This document shows positions 47,599-59,300 of a DNA stretch of 64,000 nt, piece by piece. The notes beneath the pieces are model-generated. The model saw only the letters and a list, made by a program, of their open reading frames with translations, made no database searches and had not been told where the DNA came from. Made by a program: the position numbers and the translations under genes. How positions within the stretch are numbered: the first letter of the stretch is position 1; each line of letters starts with the position of its first letter. This stretch comes from Triplophysa rosa (Eukaryota; Chordata; Actinopteri; Cypriniformes; Nemacheilidae), in NCBI RefSeq assembly GCF_024868665.1, contig NC_079893.1:6527854-6591853 (forward strand), given 5' to 3'.

Positions 47599-50500
47599 AT
47601 GCAGGATACGGAAAACATGGCGGCTGAGCTCGAATTCGAGGAAGACGAGCCACCGTTCAGCGATCCGGAGGATTTTGTGGATGACATCGATGATGAAGGT
47701 AAAGGGTCTGTAACGTTACAGGTGCATGAGGAGGAGTACGCAGTGCGCTCGCCCTCAACGCTCATCACTTCAAAGTCACTAAATTTGCCTTTTATTTACC
47801 AGGTCAAAATGCAAGGCAGTGCATTTTAAATTCAGATTTCTTCATAGCTGATTAATTTTGAATATAGAATGAAACAATGCATTTGCAGATTTGACAGCAC
47901 AAGAGCAAGTGCTCACGGTCCGTTTCTCTTGTCAAGTAAGTTATGTTTTCCTTGGGATTCGAAACCCATTACCGTACTATCGCAATGCTTTACTATATGA
48001 GCTACAAAAACAATTATATGACCTGTCGTTTATACATGATATATGATGTTAACATGCAATTATTATTGCAAAAATGTAATAAATATTTAAGTTAGACTTA
48101 TCTTCTGTGTAGAACAGTAGACTCATGCTTCTTTTGCAAATTACACTGCCGACGAAAAATACCATGTACCATGGTTAAACCCTTTTTTATATTTTGGTTG
48201 GAATAATTGTAGGATCAATTTGATCCTTTTTTAAATATCTGTAAATATCCTTTTCAAGCATGCCTCAAATATAATAATAATGCTCATTTGTTACATATAA
48301 GCTGCATGTGCAATAACCACTGGTCTGTTTCTTTTTATGAAGAGTTGTTGGAAGATGTTTTGCGAGAGAGACCTCTGGAAGCTGATGGGATAGATTCAGT
48401 GGTCGTGGTGGACAACGTTCCCCAGGTGGGCCCTGAACGTCTGGAGAAACTGAAAAATGTGATCCATAAAATCTTCTCCAAGTTTGGAAAAATCACCAAT
48501 GAATTTTACCCTGAAGCAGCTGGGACCACCAAAGGGTATATTTTAGATTTTAGATGACTTTAAGAGTTTACTCTTTTAAACATTAACCTATGATATGCAA
48601 TATATTTTGAGTACTTCATTCATAATTAAGTAATAAATAAAAAATAATAAAATGCTTTTATATGTACTGTATATACAGGTATATATTTTTGGAGTATGCA
48701 TCTCCCAACCAAGCCCTGGAAGCAGTGAAGAACGCAGATGGTTACAAACTGGACAAACAGCACACATTCAGAATCAATCTGTTCACCGACTTTGATAAGT
48801 ATGTGTCTATTATGTATTTAAAGTCCCCATGAACTGGAAGTTGCGATCGTTTTTATTTCCTTATTCCGACACATTTCCGAGTGAAAAGGGAATTCAAAGG
48901 AGAAAATTAGTGGGCGTGGCTTGCCTTTTTACAGTGCGAATTGATTGGATGTGTAAAACAGCTGTTGCATCCATAAAATAGAAAAATACTCCAAGGCACT
49001 CGTGTGGTATAGTTAAAAGGCCTTTATTAGACAGGGCTACATGGTTTAAAAATATGAAAGTTTATTCATTAATATTAATTATTAATTCCAATTGGGACAT
49101 GGACAGTGATAGTACGCTTACTGGGGAGGAGTTAACCATTGCTCCGGCCAAGACGTCTAGTTTACGTCATTTGAGATGTATAGTCATTTCAGGGCAGAAG
49201 TGCATTTTCAGATTTTAACTGAAGATTATGAGGTTACATGAATTTTAAAAAGAAAATGACCCACACCGATAAGCTTTTTACTATAAATGCTGCAATATTT
49301 CATGAAAAAATAATTGTCATTTTTTATTTCACTGGGACTTTAAAAATGCTATGTATTTCTATAATCATTTATCCCCCAAACATAGAGGATGCCTACCCAA
49401 CGAACCCAGTGAAAACTCAGACATCCTTTCCTCTATTTATATTCTTGACTGTTTCCTCCTGTCATGCATAAGGCGTGGGAAATGTCCTATTGGGCAATTC
49501 GACTGTGCTGAAATAGTGGGATTATAACACCTAGTCCTATTAAGCGAATCTGAATTTTATGTTGAAATGCATGATGTCTTAATTCAGAACTGGGGAAGTT
49601 TGTTAATTTTATGTTCTATGTTTTTGTTATATTTATTGTTACTGTTTTGTTATATTTAATGTTAATGTATGAACCACTTATCTGTGTGTTTAGGTACATG
49701 AACATTAGTGACCAATGGGAAACACCTGAAAAACAGCCATTTAAAGATTTTGTATGTAGTTGCTTATCAATTATATTTTAGTGTGTCTATCCTTGTCTGT
49801 GCTCTTAAATCATTTGTTGTATTTCATACCCTTTAGTGTCACATAATGTCACTGTTTACCAGGGTAACATGAGACATTGGCTTGAGGATCCAGACTGTCG
49901 TGATCAGTATAGTGTCATCTATGAATCTGGAGAGCGAACGGCCATATTTTCCAATGATCCAAAAGAGCCCATGTTGGCTGAGGAGAGATCTGTGAGTTTT
50001 ATGATTTCAAACCATTTCAAAACTTTCAACTAACATGTCATCGTGTCATAAAGGAGATAAGCAATGTTGTGATGGTTTACTAATTTATCGTCTTCAGCGC
50101 TGGACAGAGACTTATGTCCGCTGGTCACCCAAAGGCACGTATCTGGCCACCTTCCACCAGCGGGGAATTGCATTGTGGGGAGGAGAGAAGTTCAAGCAGA
50201 TACAGAGATTCAGCCACCAGGGTGTATCGCTCATCGATTTCTCCCCATGTGAGAGGTAAATATGTGAGAGATCGTATGAGTGCTGAACGTGTTGTTATAC
50301 GTGTAATGACGTGCTGATGCTTGGCAGGTATGTGGTGACGTTCAGCCCATTGATGGATACTAAAGAAGACCCTCAAGCCATCATCATCTGGGATATTTTG
50401 ACGGGACAGAAGAAACGAGGCTTTCATTGTGAGAGTTCAGCGCACTGGCCTATTTTTAAGTAAGTATCTAAATTTCGATCCATTTTTACATTTCTCAGAA

Positions 50501-53500
50501 TTTTTTAAAACCGTATGAATAAACATTTGCTTTCGCACAGGTGGAGTCAGGATGGAAAGTTCTTTGCCAGAATGACACAAGACACTCTGAGCATCTATGA
50601 GACCCCTGTAAGCTAAACTTTGATTTTGGTCAACATTCAACTAAAGTAATAAACATTTCCTGTACTTCCTGTTATTTGTTATGTCTGTTCATTTTTTCCA
50701 GTCGATGGGTTTGCTAGATAAGAAGAGTTTGAAAATAAACGGAATAAAGTAAGTTTTAACAAACTTGCACATTTATGAAATTTCTTCATCATTTACTTAA
50801 AGGGACGGTTCACCCAAAAATTTAAATTTGGTCATCATTTACTCACCCTGAAGTTGTTCCAAACCTGTGCAAATCTCGTTCCAAGATATTTGGAAGAATG
50901 TAACCAACAATACTAGGGCACCATTGACTTCCATAGTAGGAAAAAACTACTATGATAGTCAATGGTACCCTAGAACTGTTCAGTTTTTCACATTCTTCAA
51001 AATATCTTTGTGTTCAACAGAACATATAATTGATACAGTTTTGGAACAACTTGAGGGTGAGTAAGTGATGACAGATTTTTCATTTTTAGGTGAACTATTT
51101 CTTTAAGCTTGACAGCCCCAAGCTTAGATATTCTTCAAAATCATATTTTGTGTCCCACAAAGAAAGTCATATAAAATAATACACAACAGCATGATGACAG
51201 AATTTACATTTTTGGGTGAACTATTCATTTAAACTATCTTTCATGTATGACAGAGATTTCTCTTGGTCTCCTGGGGACAACATCATTGCTTTTTGGGTCC
51301 CGGAAGACAAAGACATTCCAGCGAGGGTCACGCTCATGCAGTTCCCGTCCCGTCTGGAGATCCGGGTGCGGAATCTTTTCAACGTTGTGGACTGCAAACT
51401 ACACTGGCAACGGCAGGGTGACTACCTGTGCGTGAAAGTGGACAGAACACCCAGAGGAACACAGGTGTGTCTTTTACTTTATAATGGTCACCCAAAAATA
51501 ATCATTCTTCTTATGTTGTTCACAAAAGAAAAGAAAACGCAAAAGAAGATATTTTGAAGAACGTTGGTAACCAAACAACATTGTCCCCCATTGACTTCTA
51601 TTGAACGGACACAAAACCACTGAGACATTTCTCTAAATATCTACTTTTGTGTTTCACAGAAGAAAGGGTCATATACAAGTGTTGAATGACATGAGGGTGA
51701 ATAAAATACTTTTTTATTTGAATCCATTATTTTTAAATGGATTTTTATTTTTGGCTAAACTATGCCTTTAACGTTTCAAGCAATTTCACTGTCACTGTTT
51801 GTTTATACTTCACCAATGCATTTTCTGTTCATCCATAGGGCGTCGTCACTAACTTCGAGATCTTCCGCATGAGAGAAAAGCAGGTTCCTGTGGACGTGGT
51901 AGAGATGAAAGGTTCTTCAGGCTTCAGATGTCCTCTATAAACAATACTTATCGCTGTCAATATAGGTTTAGACTGTTGAGCAACACCTTCATGAAAATGA
52001 TAAACATCAGACATATTAGTGAGTTGAGGCTCTTCCTAAGCTTTCCTTCTAAACTGTTCTTTTTTCAACCTATGGATTTTCTAGAGAGCATCATTGCATT
52101 TGCCTGGGAGCCCAATGGAAGCAAGTTTGCGGTACTACATGGAGAATCACCCAGAATAAATGCCTCCTTCTACCATGTCAAAAGCAACGGCAAGATTGAC
52201 CTTATCAGTAAGCGCTAATCTTATTGTAGTGTTACAGATGAACGTCTATAGATGTACATCTATTCCTTAGTCTTGAGTACTCATTGTGATTCTGTAATTT
52301 TCCAGAGATGTTTGATAAACAGCAGGCTAACAGCATCTTCTGGAGTCCTCAGGGTCAGTTCCTGGTGTTGGCAGGACTACGGAGGTGAGTTCGGTCTATT
52401 TGCACATGCAAACATTCAGAATTAATGCTTGGCTCACAAAGGCCATATTTTTCTTCTAAGTATGAATGGAGCGCTTGCGTTCGTGGACACATCAGATTGT
52501 ACCATCATGAATTTCGCAGAGCATTACATGGCGTCCGACGTGGAGTGGGACCCTACGGGCAGATACGTGGTGACTTCTGTTTCCTGGTGGAGCCACAAGG
52601 TATTCATTTCCATATAGTAAACATGTCTTTGTTTACTAAGGATGACTGAATTTGGAATACATTTATTCTAAATCTTGTTTTGGTCATTGTTTTGTTGTTC
52701 AGGTAGACAATGCGTACTGGCTCTGGACGTTCCAGGGCCGCCTTTTGCAGAAGAACAACAAGGACAGATTCTGCCAGTTGCTATGGCGACCGTGCCCTCC
52801 GTCTTTACTCGGTCAAGAGCAAATAAAGGTGGCAACCGTTTGAATGTTCACACTCAGTTTTGGTCAAAGGTTAAAAGAGCCTTGCATTGAAAATCTGTAA
52901 CATTGAGACTGACACTGGGCTCTTCGTTTTAACAGGCAATTAAGAAGGACCTGAAGAAATATTCTAAGATATTCGAGCAAAAGGACAGACTGAGTCAGTC
53001 CAAAGCTTCCAAGGTTAGTTAGTTATTTCTTCCGAATGTCTAGCAAAGCATTTATTAGTATCATAATTATATAGAGAATTTGTTTATTGAGATTTTTGCA
53101 CTAAAGGTTATTTTAATGTGTTGATGCAATGTTCCTGCAATGCAGGAGTTGGTAGACAAGCGTCGCTTGATGATGGAAGAATATAGGAGATACAGAGATA
53201 ACGCCATTCAGCTTTACAACCAACAGAGAGATCTGCGCCTCCAACTTCGAGGAGGTGAGAAACATCGATCTTTTTCTTTGTTTCCATGTGCTATTCAAGT
53301 CAACTACTTGTATTTCGGTACAGTATGTGCCTGATAAACCAAACATACTGTACAGTATATATCTACATACTGTATATTGGTGTGGTCAATAATGTTGTAA
53401 GTTATGAGAGTTCCAATACAAAAGACTTCTGAATTATTTTTCAGGTGCGGACACAGATGAGCTGGACAGTAATGTGGAGGATTGGGAAGAGGAAACCATC

Positions 53501-53548
53501 GAGTTCTTCATCAATGAAGAGATTATTCTTCTGGGAGACTTGGAGTAA
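47599..53548 (+). CDS. eif3b: EIF3B, eukaryotic translation initiation factor 3 subunit B
   Basis: Core scaffold of eIF3, binding the 40S subunit, eIF3a, eIF3g, eIF3i and eIF3j. Eighteen exons join in phase into 681 codons: 47599-47698, 48343-48535, 48679-48798, 49694-49751, 49863-49991, 50098-50255, 50328-50459, 50541-50607, 50702-50748, 51254-51464, 51839-51911, 52085-52207, 52306-52384, 52461-52599, 52703-52828, 52936-53013, 53146-53254, 53445-53548. An acidic N-terminus ([16 protein letters not shown]) leads to an RRM at residues about 52-135 ([27 protein letters not shown]), then the beta-propeller ([60 protein letters not shown]) and the C-terminal helix and tail that bind eIF3i/g ([20 protein letters not shown]). 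The human protein is 814 residues; the difference is mainly its long Ala/Glu/Pro-rich N-terminus, absent here. The upstream ATG was chosen because MQD matches vertebrate orthologues; a second in-frame ATG is at 47617. Confidence 0.98.
47930..48006 (-). mobile_element. tRNA-derived SINE head in EIF3B intron 1
   Basis: The minus strand reads TAGCTCATATAGTAAAGCAT (A-box region) and GGGTTTCGAATCCC (B-box), the layout of the fish SINEs built on a tRNA head. Too diverged to be a tRNA gene, and no acceptor stem closes. Confidence 0.5.
48818..49343. mobile_element. MITE in EIF3B intron 3, interrupted copy
   Basis: Ends TTAAAGTCCCCATGAACTGG and, inverted, TTCACTGGGACTTTAA. The interior matches the complement of 60972-61235 in KIF19 (ATTCCGACACATTTCCGAGT, CAGATTTTAACTGAAGATTA). 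An unrelated segment of about 250 bp (about 48890-49150) is inserted. Confidence 0.7.
50797..51105. mobile_element. Family A MITE in EIF3B intron 9, full length
   Basis: Both ends are present: TTAAAGGGACGGTTCACCCA and its inverse TTTAGGTGAACTATTTCTTT ending AA. The extremities are TTAA. About 309 bp. A partial second copy follows to about 51235. The centre has its own short palindrome, ACTTCCATAGTAGG / CTACTATGATAGTC. Confidence 0.8.
51479..51772. mobile_element. Family A MITE in EIF3B intron 10
   Basis: TAATGGTCACCCAAAAATAA … GAAGAACGTTGGTAACCAAA … CCATTGACTTCTATTG … GACATGAGGGTGAAT … TTGGCTAAACTATGCCTTTA. Same order as the other family members. Confidence 0.7.
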
Positions 53549-54177
53549 GATACTGAAAGCAGCCATCGTGAGACACAATGTTCACCTACAGTACAGATAG
53601 CATCACGGGTCTGTTAACAAGTGACTGATATGAGAAGAACAGCGATTAACAGTATATTCCTATAGAGAAGTGATGAGGTTTTTATTCAGTTCATATTGCC
53701 ATTTTGTCAACACTATTTCAAGCATTACAATATCATGTAGCCTATCATTTATATAAAAGAGTGAAGGACCGTGAATAGATTTGCTATTTGAAAATTGACT
53801 TGTGTTTCTTAGAAAGAGTGGTACTGTTCTGTAGGGTACGGTTTCTTTAAAAAAAAAAAAAGATTTTTTTTGGACATTGGTCTATAGCATTTTACATAAT
53901 GGGGAAATCTTTGAAAGACTATTTTTGTTTTCTCTGACATTCCAAATGAAGTATTTGTAGACAGCATAACATCACGCTTGAATTATTTGACATGCTCAAA
54001 TGTTTCAATATCATCACAAATAATTTAGGCAACTGAAGACAGTTAAAGGAGTGAACTATTTATTAGATAGTTGTGGTTTATGACATTAACAAAATCATTT
54101 TGTAAATGAGTGACACTGACATTTTTATATAAACATTTTCTTTGTATTTTATTTCATTTTTATTACAGCCAAGGTGC
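53549..54177. other. EIF3B 3' UTR and downstream spacer
   Basis: No canonical AATAAA is seen in the first 600 bp after the stop, so the cleavage site is not located. A poly-A run lies at 53851-53862. Confidence 0.4.
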
Positions 54178-54185
54178 ACTTTTCT

Positions 54186-55126
54186 ACGGTGGCCGGGAAG
54201 TGCAAAACAAAACAACAAACACAATATCAAATCTAAAAACAAAATAGCAGATCATAAAACACAACAACAATTCGGGAAAACAAAATAACAAGTCAGAAAC
54301 CACATCGACAAGTCAGAAAACACAATGACAAATCAGTCAAACCGGAAAAGGCAGGTATTTTGTTAGAATGGGATAGCTACTGCTGATTGGACGAAACTCC
54401 TGTCAATCAAGATATCCAGGACGCTCAATGTTACTATGAGAAAGGACATGCATATGTGATACAGCGCATATTCATTGATTGCGGTTCAAAAGCCCCACAT
54501 TTTGTTAATAAAGTTGAAATGGGCTCATCTTGCATTAGGAGTAGATGCGTGTCTGTTTCACACTGCATGCATGAGCCCTGAGCAGCACACATACTGCAGC
54601 TGAAAGGCGACTGCCTGTGTACCATCCATGATCGTTTTCGCCTCACAAGATACATACAATATAAGCATATAACATGATATGTACTTTGGAATAGTCAGTC
54701 ACTCTCTCACCATAACCCACAGGGACACAGATTAAAGTACATATCATGTTACATGCTTATATTGTATGTATCTTGTGAGGGGAAATTGGAATTTAGGGAT
54801 GGAATTGTTGTTGTGTTTTATGATTTGCTATTCTGTTTTTAGATTTGATATTGCGTTTTATGATTTGTCATTTGGATTTTGGATTTTTTATTTTGCTTTT
54901 AGATTCTCCAAAGCGACTTACAAAGAGTTTAAGGAGCAATAAGCGATATGTCATACAGGAGCAATAATGCAATAGGTGCCAATACAAAGTTGTTTCAACA
55001 AAAGCTAGACCACTACCTGTTGAGAGAGAAAGAGAGAGGGTTATTTCTTTTTTTTTCTTTTCATTTGTCTAGATTTGTTTTTAGTTTTGCAGCTTGTTGT
55101 TTTGTTTTGCACTTCTCGGCCACGGT
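54186..55126. mobile_element. Foldback-type element with 8-bp target duplication
   Basis: The left end ACGGTGGCCGGGAAGTGCAA is inverted at the right (TTGCACTTCTCGGCCACGGT). A perfect 8-bp duplication ACTTTTCT lies at 54178-54185 and 55127-55134. Long arms continue inward: the left arm (54205-54275, CAATATCAAATCTAAAAACA…) pairs with 54790-54875, and the right arm is split by about 170 bp of foreign sequence (54905-55074). A second hairpin sits in the middle at 54641-54780. No coding frame. The end sequence is not the usual hAT CAG, so the superfamily is open; hAT and P elements both make 8-bp duplications. Confidence 0.75.
54641..54780. repeat. Long hairpin inside the foldback element
   Basis: CCTCACAAGATACATACAAT at 54641 is exactly complementary to ATTGTATGTATCTTGTGAGG ending at 54780. 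The arms are about 47 nt with very few mismatches around a loop of about 45 nt. Confidence 0.9.
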
Positions 55127-56318
55127 ACTTTTCTGATGGTAAAATGCTTTCTCATATCCCAGCTTAATACTCATTCTAAATCAATTTCCCTTAAATCATA
55201 ATCATGCTTTAAATGAAGGTTAATGCATGTATGATTACACCACCAAAATAAATGTTAATAAATCATGACATCATCATGTGTTGTCCTGTTGATGTTTTTA
55301 AATTCCAGTTCATGACATTGTTATTGTGCAGGTCATGTTCTGAAACGCATTGCTGTCCTTGAAGTCAAAGGAACAAACAGTCCAAGTAAAGTAACCCCAT
55401 GTGGTCAGAGCTGTAACAGTCGGTAGCGCACGTGCTTTCAACGTAGAAGCTGCTTGCTTTATGGGGGGGGGGGGGTGCACATTTAAATCTGGATTTCATA
55501 AATGCAAAAAATATTCATTACAATATATAGCCTAATGTATAATAGAAAGAATAACCACTGAATTGCTTCATATGTAAATATGAACATGTAATGAAAGTGT
55601 ATGTTATTATTCATAAGTATTTTTCAAGTTAAATACTTAAAACACTTTAATGCATTTAAATAACATGTACACTGCCATTTTAAAGTTTGAGGTCACTAAC
55701 TCGTTGTCTATTCATATATTCTTTTAGAATAATATTAAACTCATTAAATCTACAGGAATACACATTTAGATTAAAAGATTTGTAAAGTCATGAGATTAAT
55801 TTAAGTGATCCTAGACTTTTGAAGATTCAGTCGAGAATACAATGTTTTCATAAGAAACAGAGAATACCCTATGACAGCACTTGTGTAAGATGTTTTCGAA
55901 ATGCATCCAAACAAATGTGTTACTTGTCTCCATAACAACAGTAACCGTTTCCTCGAGCCCAGGAGCGCGGAAGTCTTCTACAACTTTAAACGTGCGTGAA
56001 TCACGTTTTTTATGATTTATTTGAACTGCAGTGGATGATGTGTTGAAATAGTCCGAGCATGGAGGAAATCCGTCGTGTTATTTTACGCCTTTGCTCTGTG
56101 GAGTTTTGTTACCGTTAACAACAGGCTGGGGACTTCAGGACCACCGCAGGGAAAAGCGGCAAGCGCGCAATCCTGCCTCACAATGAGATTAACCTGCCAT
56201 CAACAAGATTAACTAACTCCAGTATATTTTGGGAATCATTGCAGGTCGTATCTCGTCTGTTAAAGACGTTGGTGCAGTAGGCTATAGCGTAAAACTGGAG
56301 TAACTTTTGGCCGAAAAG
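55127..56318. other. EIF3B-KIF19 intergenic region and KIF19 promoter/5' UTR
   Basis: Contains a G run (about 55463-55475) and AT-rich DNA to about 55900. From 55900 the composition becomes balanced, as expected for a promoter and leader. No gene seen. Confidence 0.5.
55926..55939 (+). promoter_or_regulatory. Candidate RFX X-box upstream of KIF19
   Basis: GTCTCCATAACAAC resembles the RFX X-box (GTYNCC AT RGYAAC), with a right half-site mismatch (AACAAC for RGYAAC). It lies about 390 bp before the KIF19 start. KIF19 is a motile-cilium gene, and RFX/FOXJ1 control is usual for that class. A lone near-match is weak evidence. Confidence 0.35.
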
Positions 56319-59300
56319 ATGAAGGATGTGCCGGAAGAGTCGAAGGACTATCATCTCAAGGTACTGTTTTTAAAGCGCCACAGTTGCGGTTTACGCAATA
56401 CGGTTACGCACGTCAGTTACGTTCGCTTCTTGGCAATTGTTTCATTTTTTCACAGTGTGTGTGATTGCGATGCAGCTTTACAGATTTTTTTTATAATAGC
56501 TTGATATAGAAAAAGACATGCAACATCTGATATGCAAACATGTCCTATAATAAAATGTGTAGTCTTCTTTGAGAATTTCAATTATATCCAATGCTTCAAG
56601 GTGTAATCAAATAAACAAAATACAAATGGATTTCCATTGAATATCTAATAGTTCATGCAGAATTATTTAAAGCTAACAGAGGATGTGTGTTAATTCAAGG
56701 TGGCGTTGCGAATTCGACCAATAAGCGACGCAGATGTTGAGGAGGGCGCAACTATAGTGGCGCATAAGATTGACCATCAGGTAGGCAATAACATGTTTAT
56801 TGTTTACATGTTCACGTGTAACTTCAGTGAGATAAACACTGCAGATCTACTCTACAACTAGCTGGAGTTAATCCACTTTACTGGCTTGCAGATGGTGGTG
56901 TTGATGGACCCCTGTGAGGACCCAGACGATGTTCTGAGGGCCAAACGCTCCCGTGAAAAAACATACATGTTTGATGTGGCGTTCGACCACACTGCCACCC
57001 AGGTGTGTATACACAATCTCCTAGGGTGGGTTTCACAGACAAGGCTTAGTTTAAGCCAGGACTATGCCTTAATTATATTAGTATATTTAATTTAATTAAA
57101 ATGCCTTATATAAAAACATCATTGGTGTGCATCTTGAGACAAAACAATGCAATGACATATTTTACTGTCAGGGCAATTTATTTTCAGTTAAGACCGCTCA
57201 AACTTTTAACAAAAGTTATAAAATCACATTTAATTTTTTTTTTAGCATTTTAGGTGAAGGTCATCCGTATATTTATTCATCACATTATTTACATTTATTG
57301 GTTATTTAGTGAGTTCTGAAAGTTTTTGCATGATCACCAAAATATTTATTTTTCCTCTATTTCAGGAGGATGTTTATGTGGCAACAACAAAAAATCTTAT
57401 TGATGCTGTGATCTCTGGTTATAATGCAACAGTCTTTGCATATGGACCCACAGGTAACAGATTAATGTTTGGATCAAAATTGACATATAGTGCAATACAG
57501 GTGAACTTTAAAAAGTGAGTTTTTTTATGTTTTTAGATATTTTTTCACTGCATAGTTGTTCAGAAACCTAATTGTTATAAAAAAATGTATTCATTGTTTT
57601 TTTTAGGAGCTGGAAAGACATACACTATGTTGGGTTTAGATTCTGAGCCTGGGATTTATATCCGGACACTCAATGACCTCTTTGAGGCTATTGAAGACAG
57701 AACTGAGGACCTGGACTGCAGTGTTTACATGTCTTATATAGAGGTCAGCCTCGTGTTTCTTTTTAATCGAAATATGTTTTTTAACCAGTTTTTAGATTCT
57801 GTGACCCCACCCCATTACCCAATTGTCTCTATTTAGCTGTTTTCTCAGTGTTTCTGCCTGCTTTTTTAGGAAAGTAGAGAATCCCGAATGACCAAAACAC
57901 GAATGTATTGTTTTTACAGATTTATAATGAGATGATCAGAGATCTGTTAAATCCATGTTCTGGATATCTTGAGCTGCGTGAGGATGCTAAAGGAGAAATA
58001 CGAATTGCTGGCATCACTGAATTTTCCACGTGTAATGCTAAAGAGGTACATACATATTTTTTATATCTTAATCTTTCATTTTAAGGAACATGTCCCCTTA
58101 CACTTTTCAAAATCCTGTTCGTGTCCCCCCACTTTCAAATTAGTTTATTATGATTTTTAACTGTACGCCGCCATCGCCAAGGAGAATTAGGACCGAGCAT
58201 TCTGCCTGTGTCGATGCGGGCGTCGCGTGCACACACTAAAAATAGCTCACTGAAAGGTTGTTTTAAATCACGTGGACGGCAGCAAGTGATTTTCTCCATA
58301 GGAATTCACTATGACAAACTCAAAGTACTTATGTTTAACGACCTGAACAACGACCAGGTAAGCCCAAATTTCTGTCAAACCTTACTTGTAATAAACACTA
58401 GCTTCTGTTAAAAGAACGAGCCCTTATTAAACAGATAAAGTAAAAAATCTCACGCTAAGTGTTTTTTCCCCAAAATCAAAACTTAATATAATCTAAACCA
58501 GATCGACAAAATAAACAGGTAGGATGATTTTACAAGGCAAAATATCCTGTCAGATAGTCCCACCATCTTAAAATAAACTCATAAAATAAGTTAACAGTGT
58601 AAATACCCTGTCAAATTATCCTACCAGCATAAAAGGAACATGTAGGATTAAGTTGCTGCGCAATACCCTATCAAATTGTACTACCAGTATTAAATAAATA
58701 TGTAGAATGATTTAACAACGAAATATCAGATTCCCGTAGCAGTATAAAATAAACAGGTAGGATAATTTTATGGCACCTTCTATTTGCACTAAGTGAAAAT
58801 AGCAGCATTTTCTTAGGGATATGCTATTTACACTAACCAAAAATAGCTGTAGGGCCTATTTTCTTTGGATTAAGTAGAAATAGTAGTTAGATGCTTTTTA
58901 CTTATAAATAGTGGCAGATAACGTTACTATTTGCACCTCAGTATTGTTGTGCATTAAACATGCAATAATAACAGACAGTAAATCATTAAATTTATGAAAT
59001 TATTAAAATGATGGCAACTTATTGAGATATTAAAGCCCTATACCTACCCCTAACCTTACCCTAAACCTAAAGTTTATGAATAAAAATGAATTTTAAGTCT
59101 TAAAGCAATTTTATTGAAAACAAATGCCTTTATGATTTGTAAAGTAATAAAAAAGGTTAAAGAAGGTTTTCAGCGGGATTAGAAACTCGGTCTCCCATGC
59201 CGCGCTATACAGACTTTACACTTTAAGCCACTAGAGTCGCTGTTTAAAATGGCGTCAATCTTACTTTCTCTATTCCAATCACATATTGGTGGGCGGAGAA

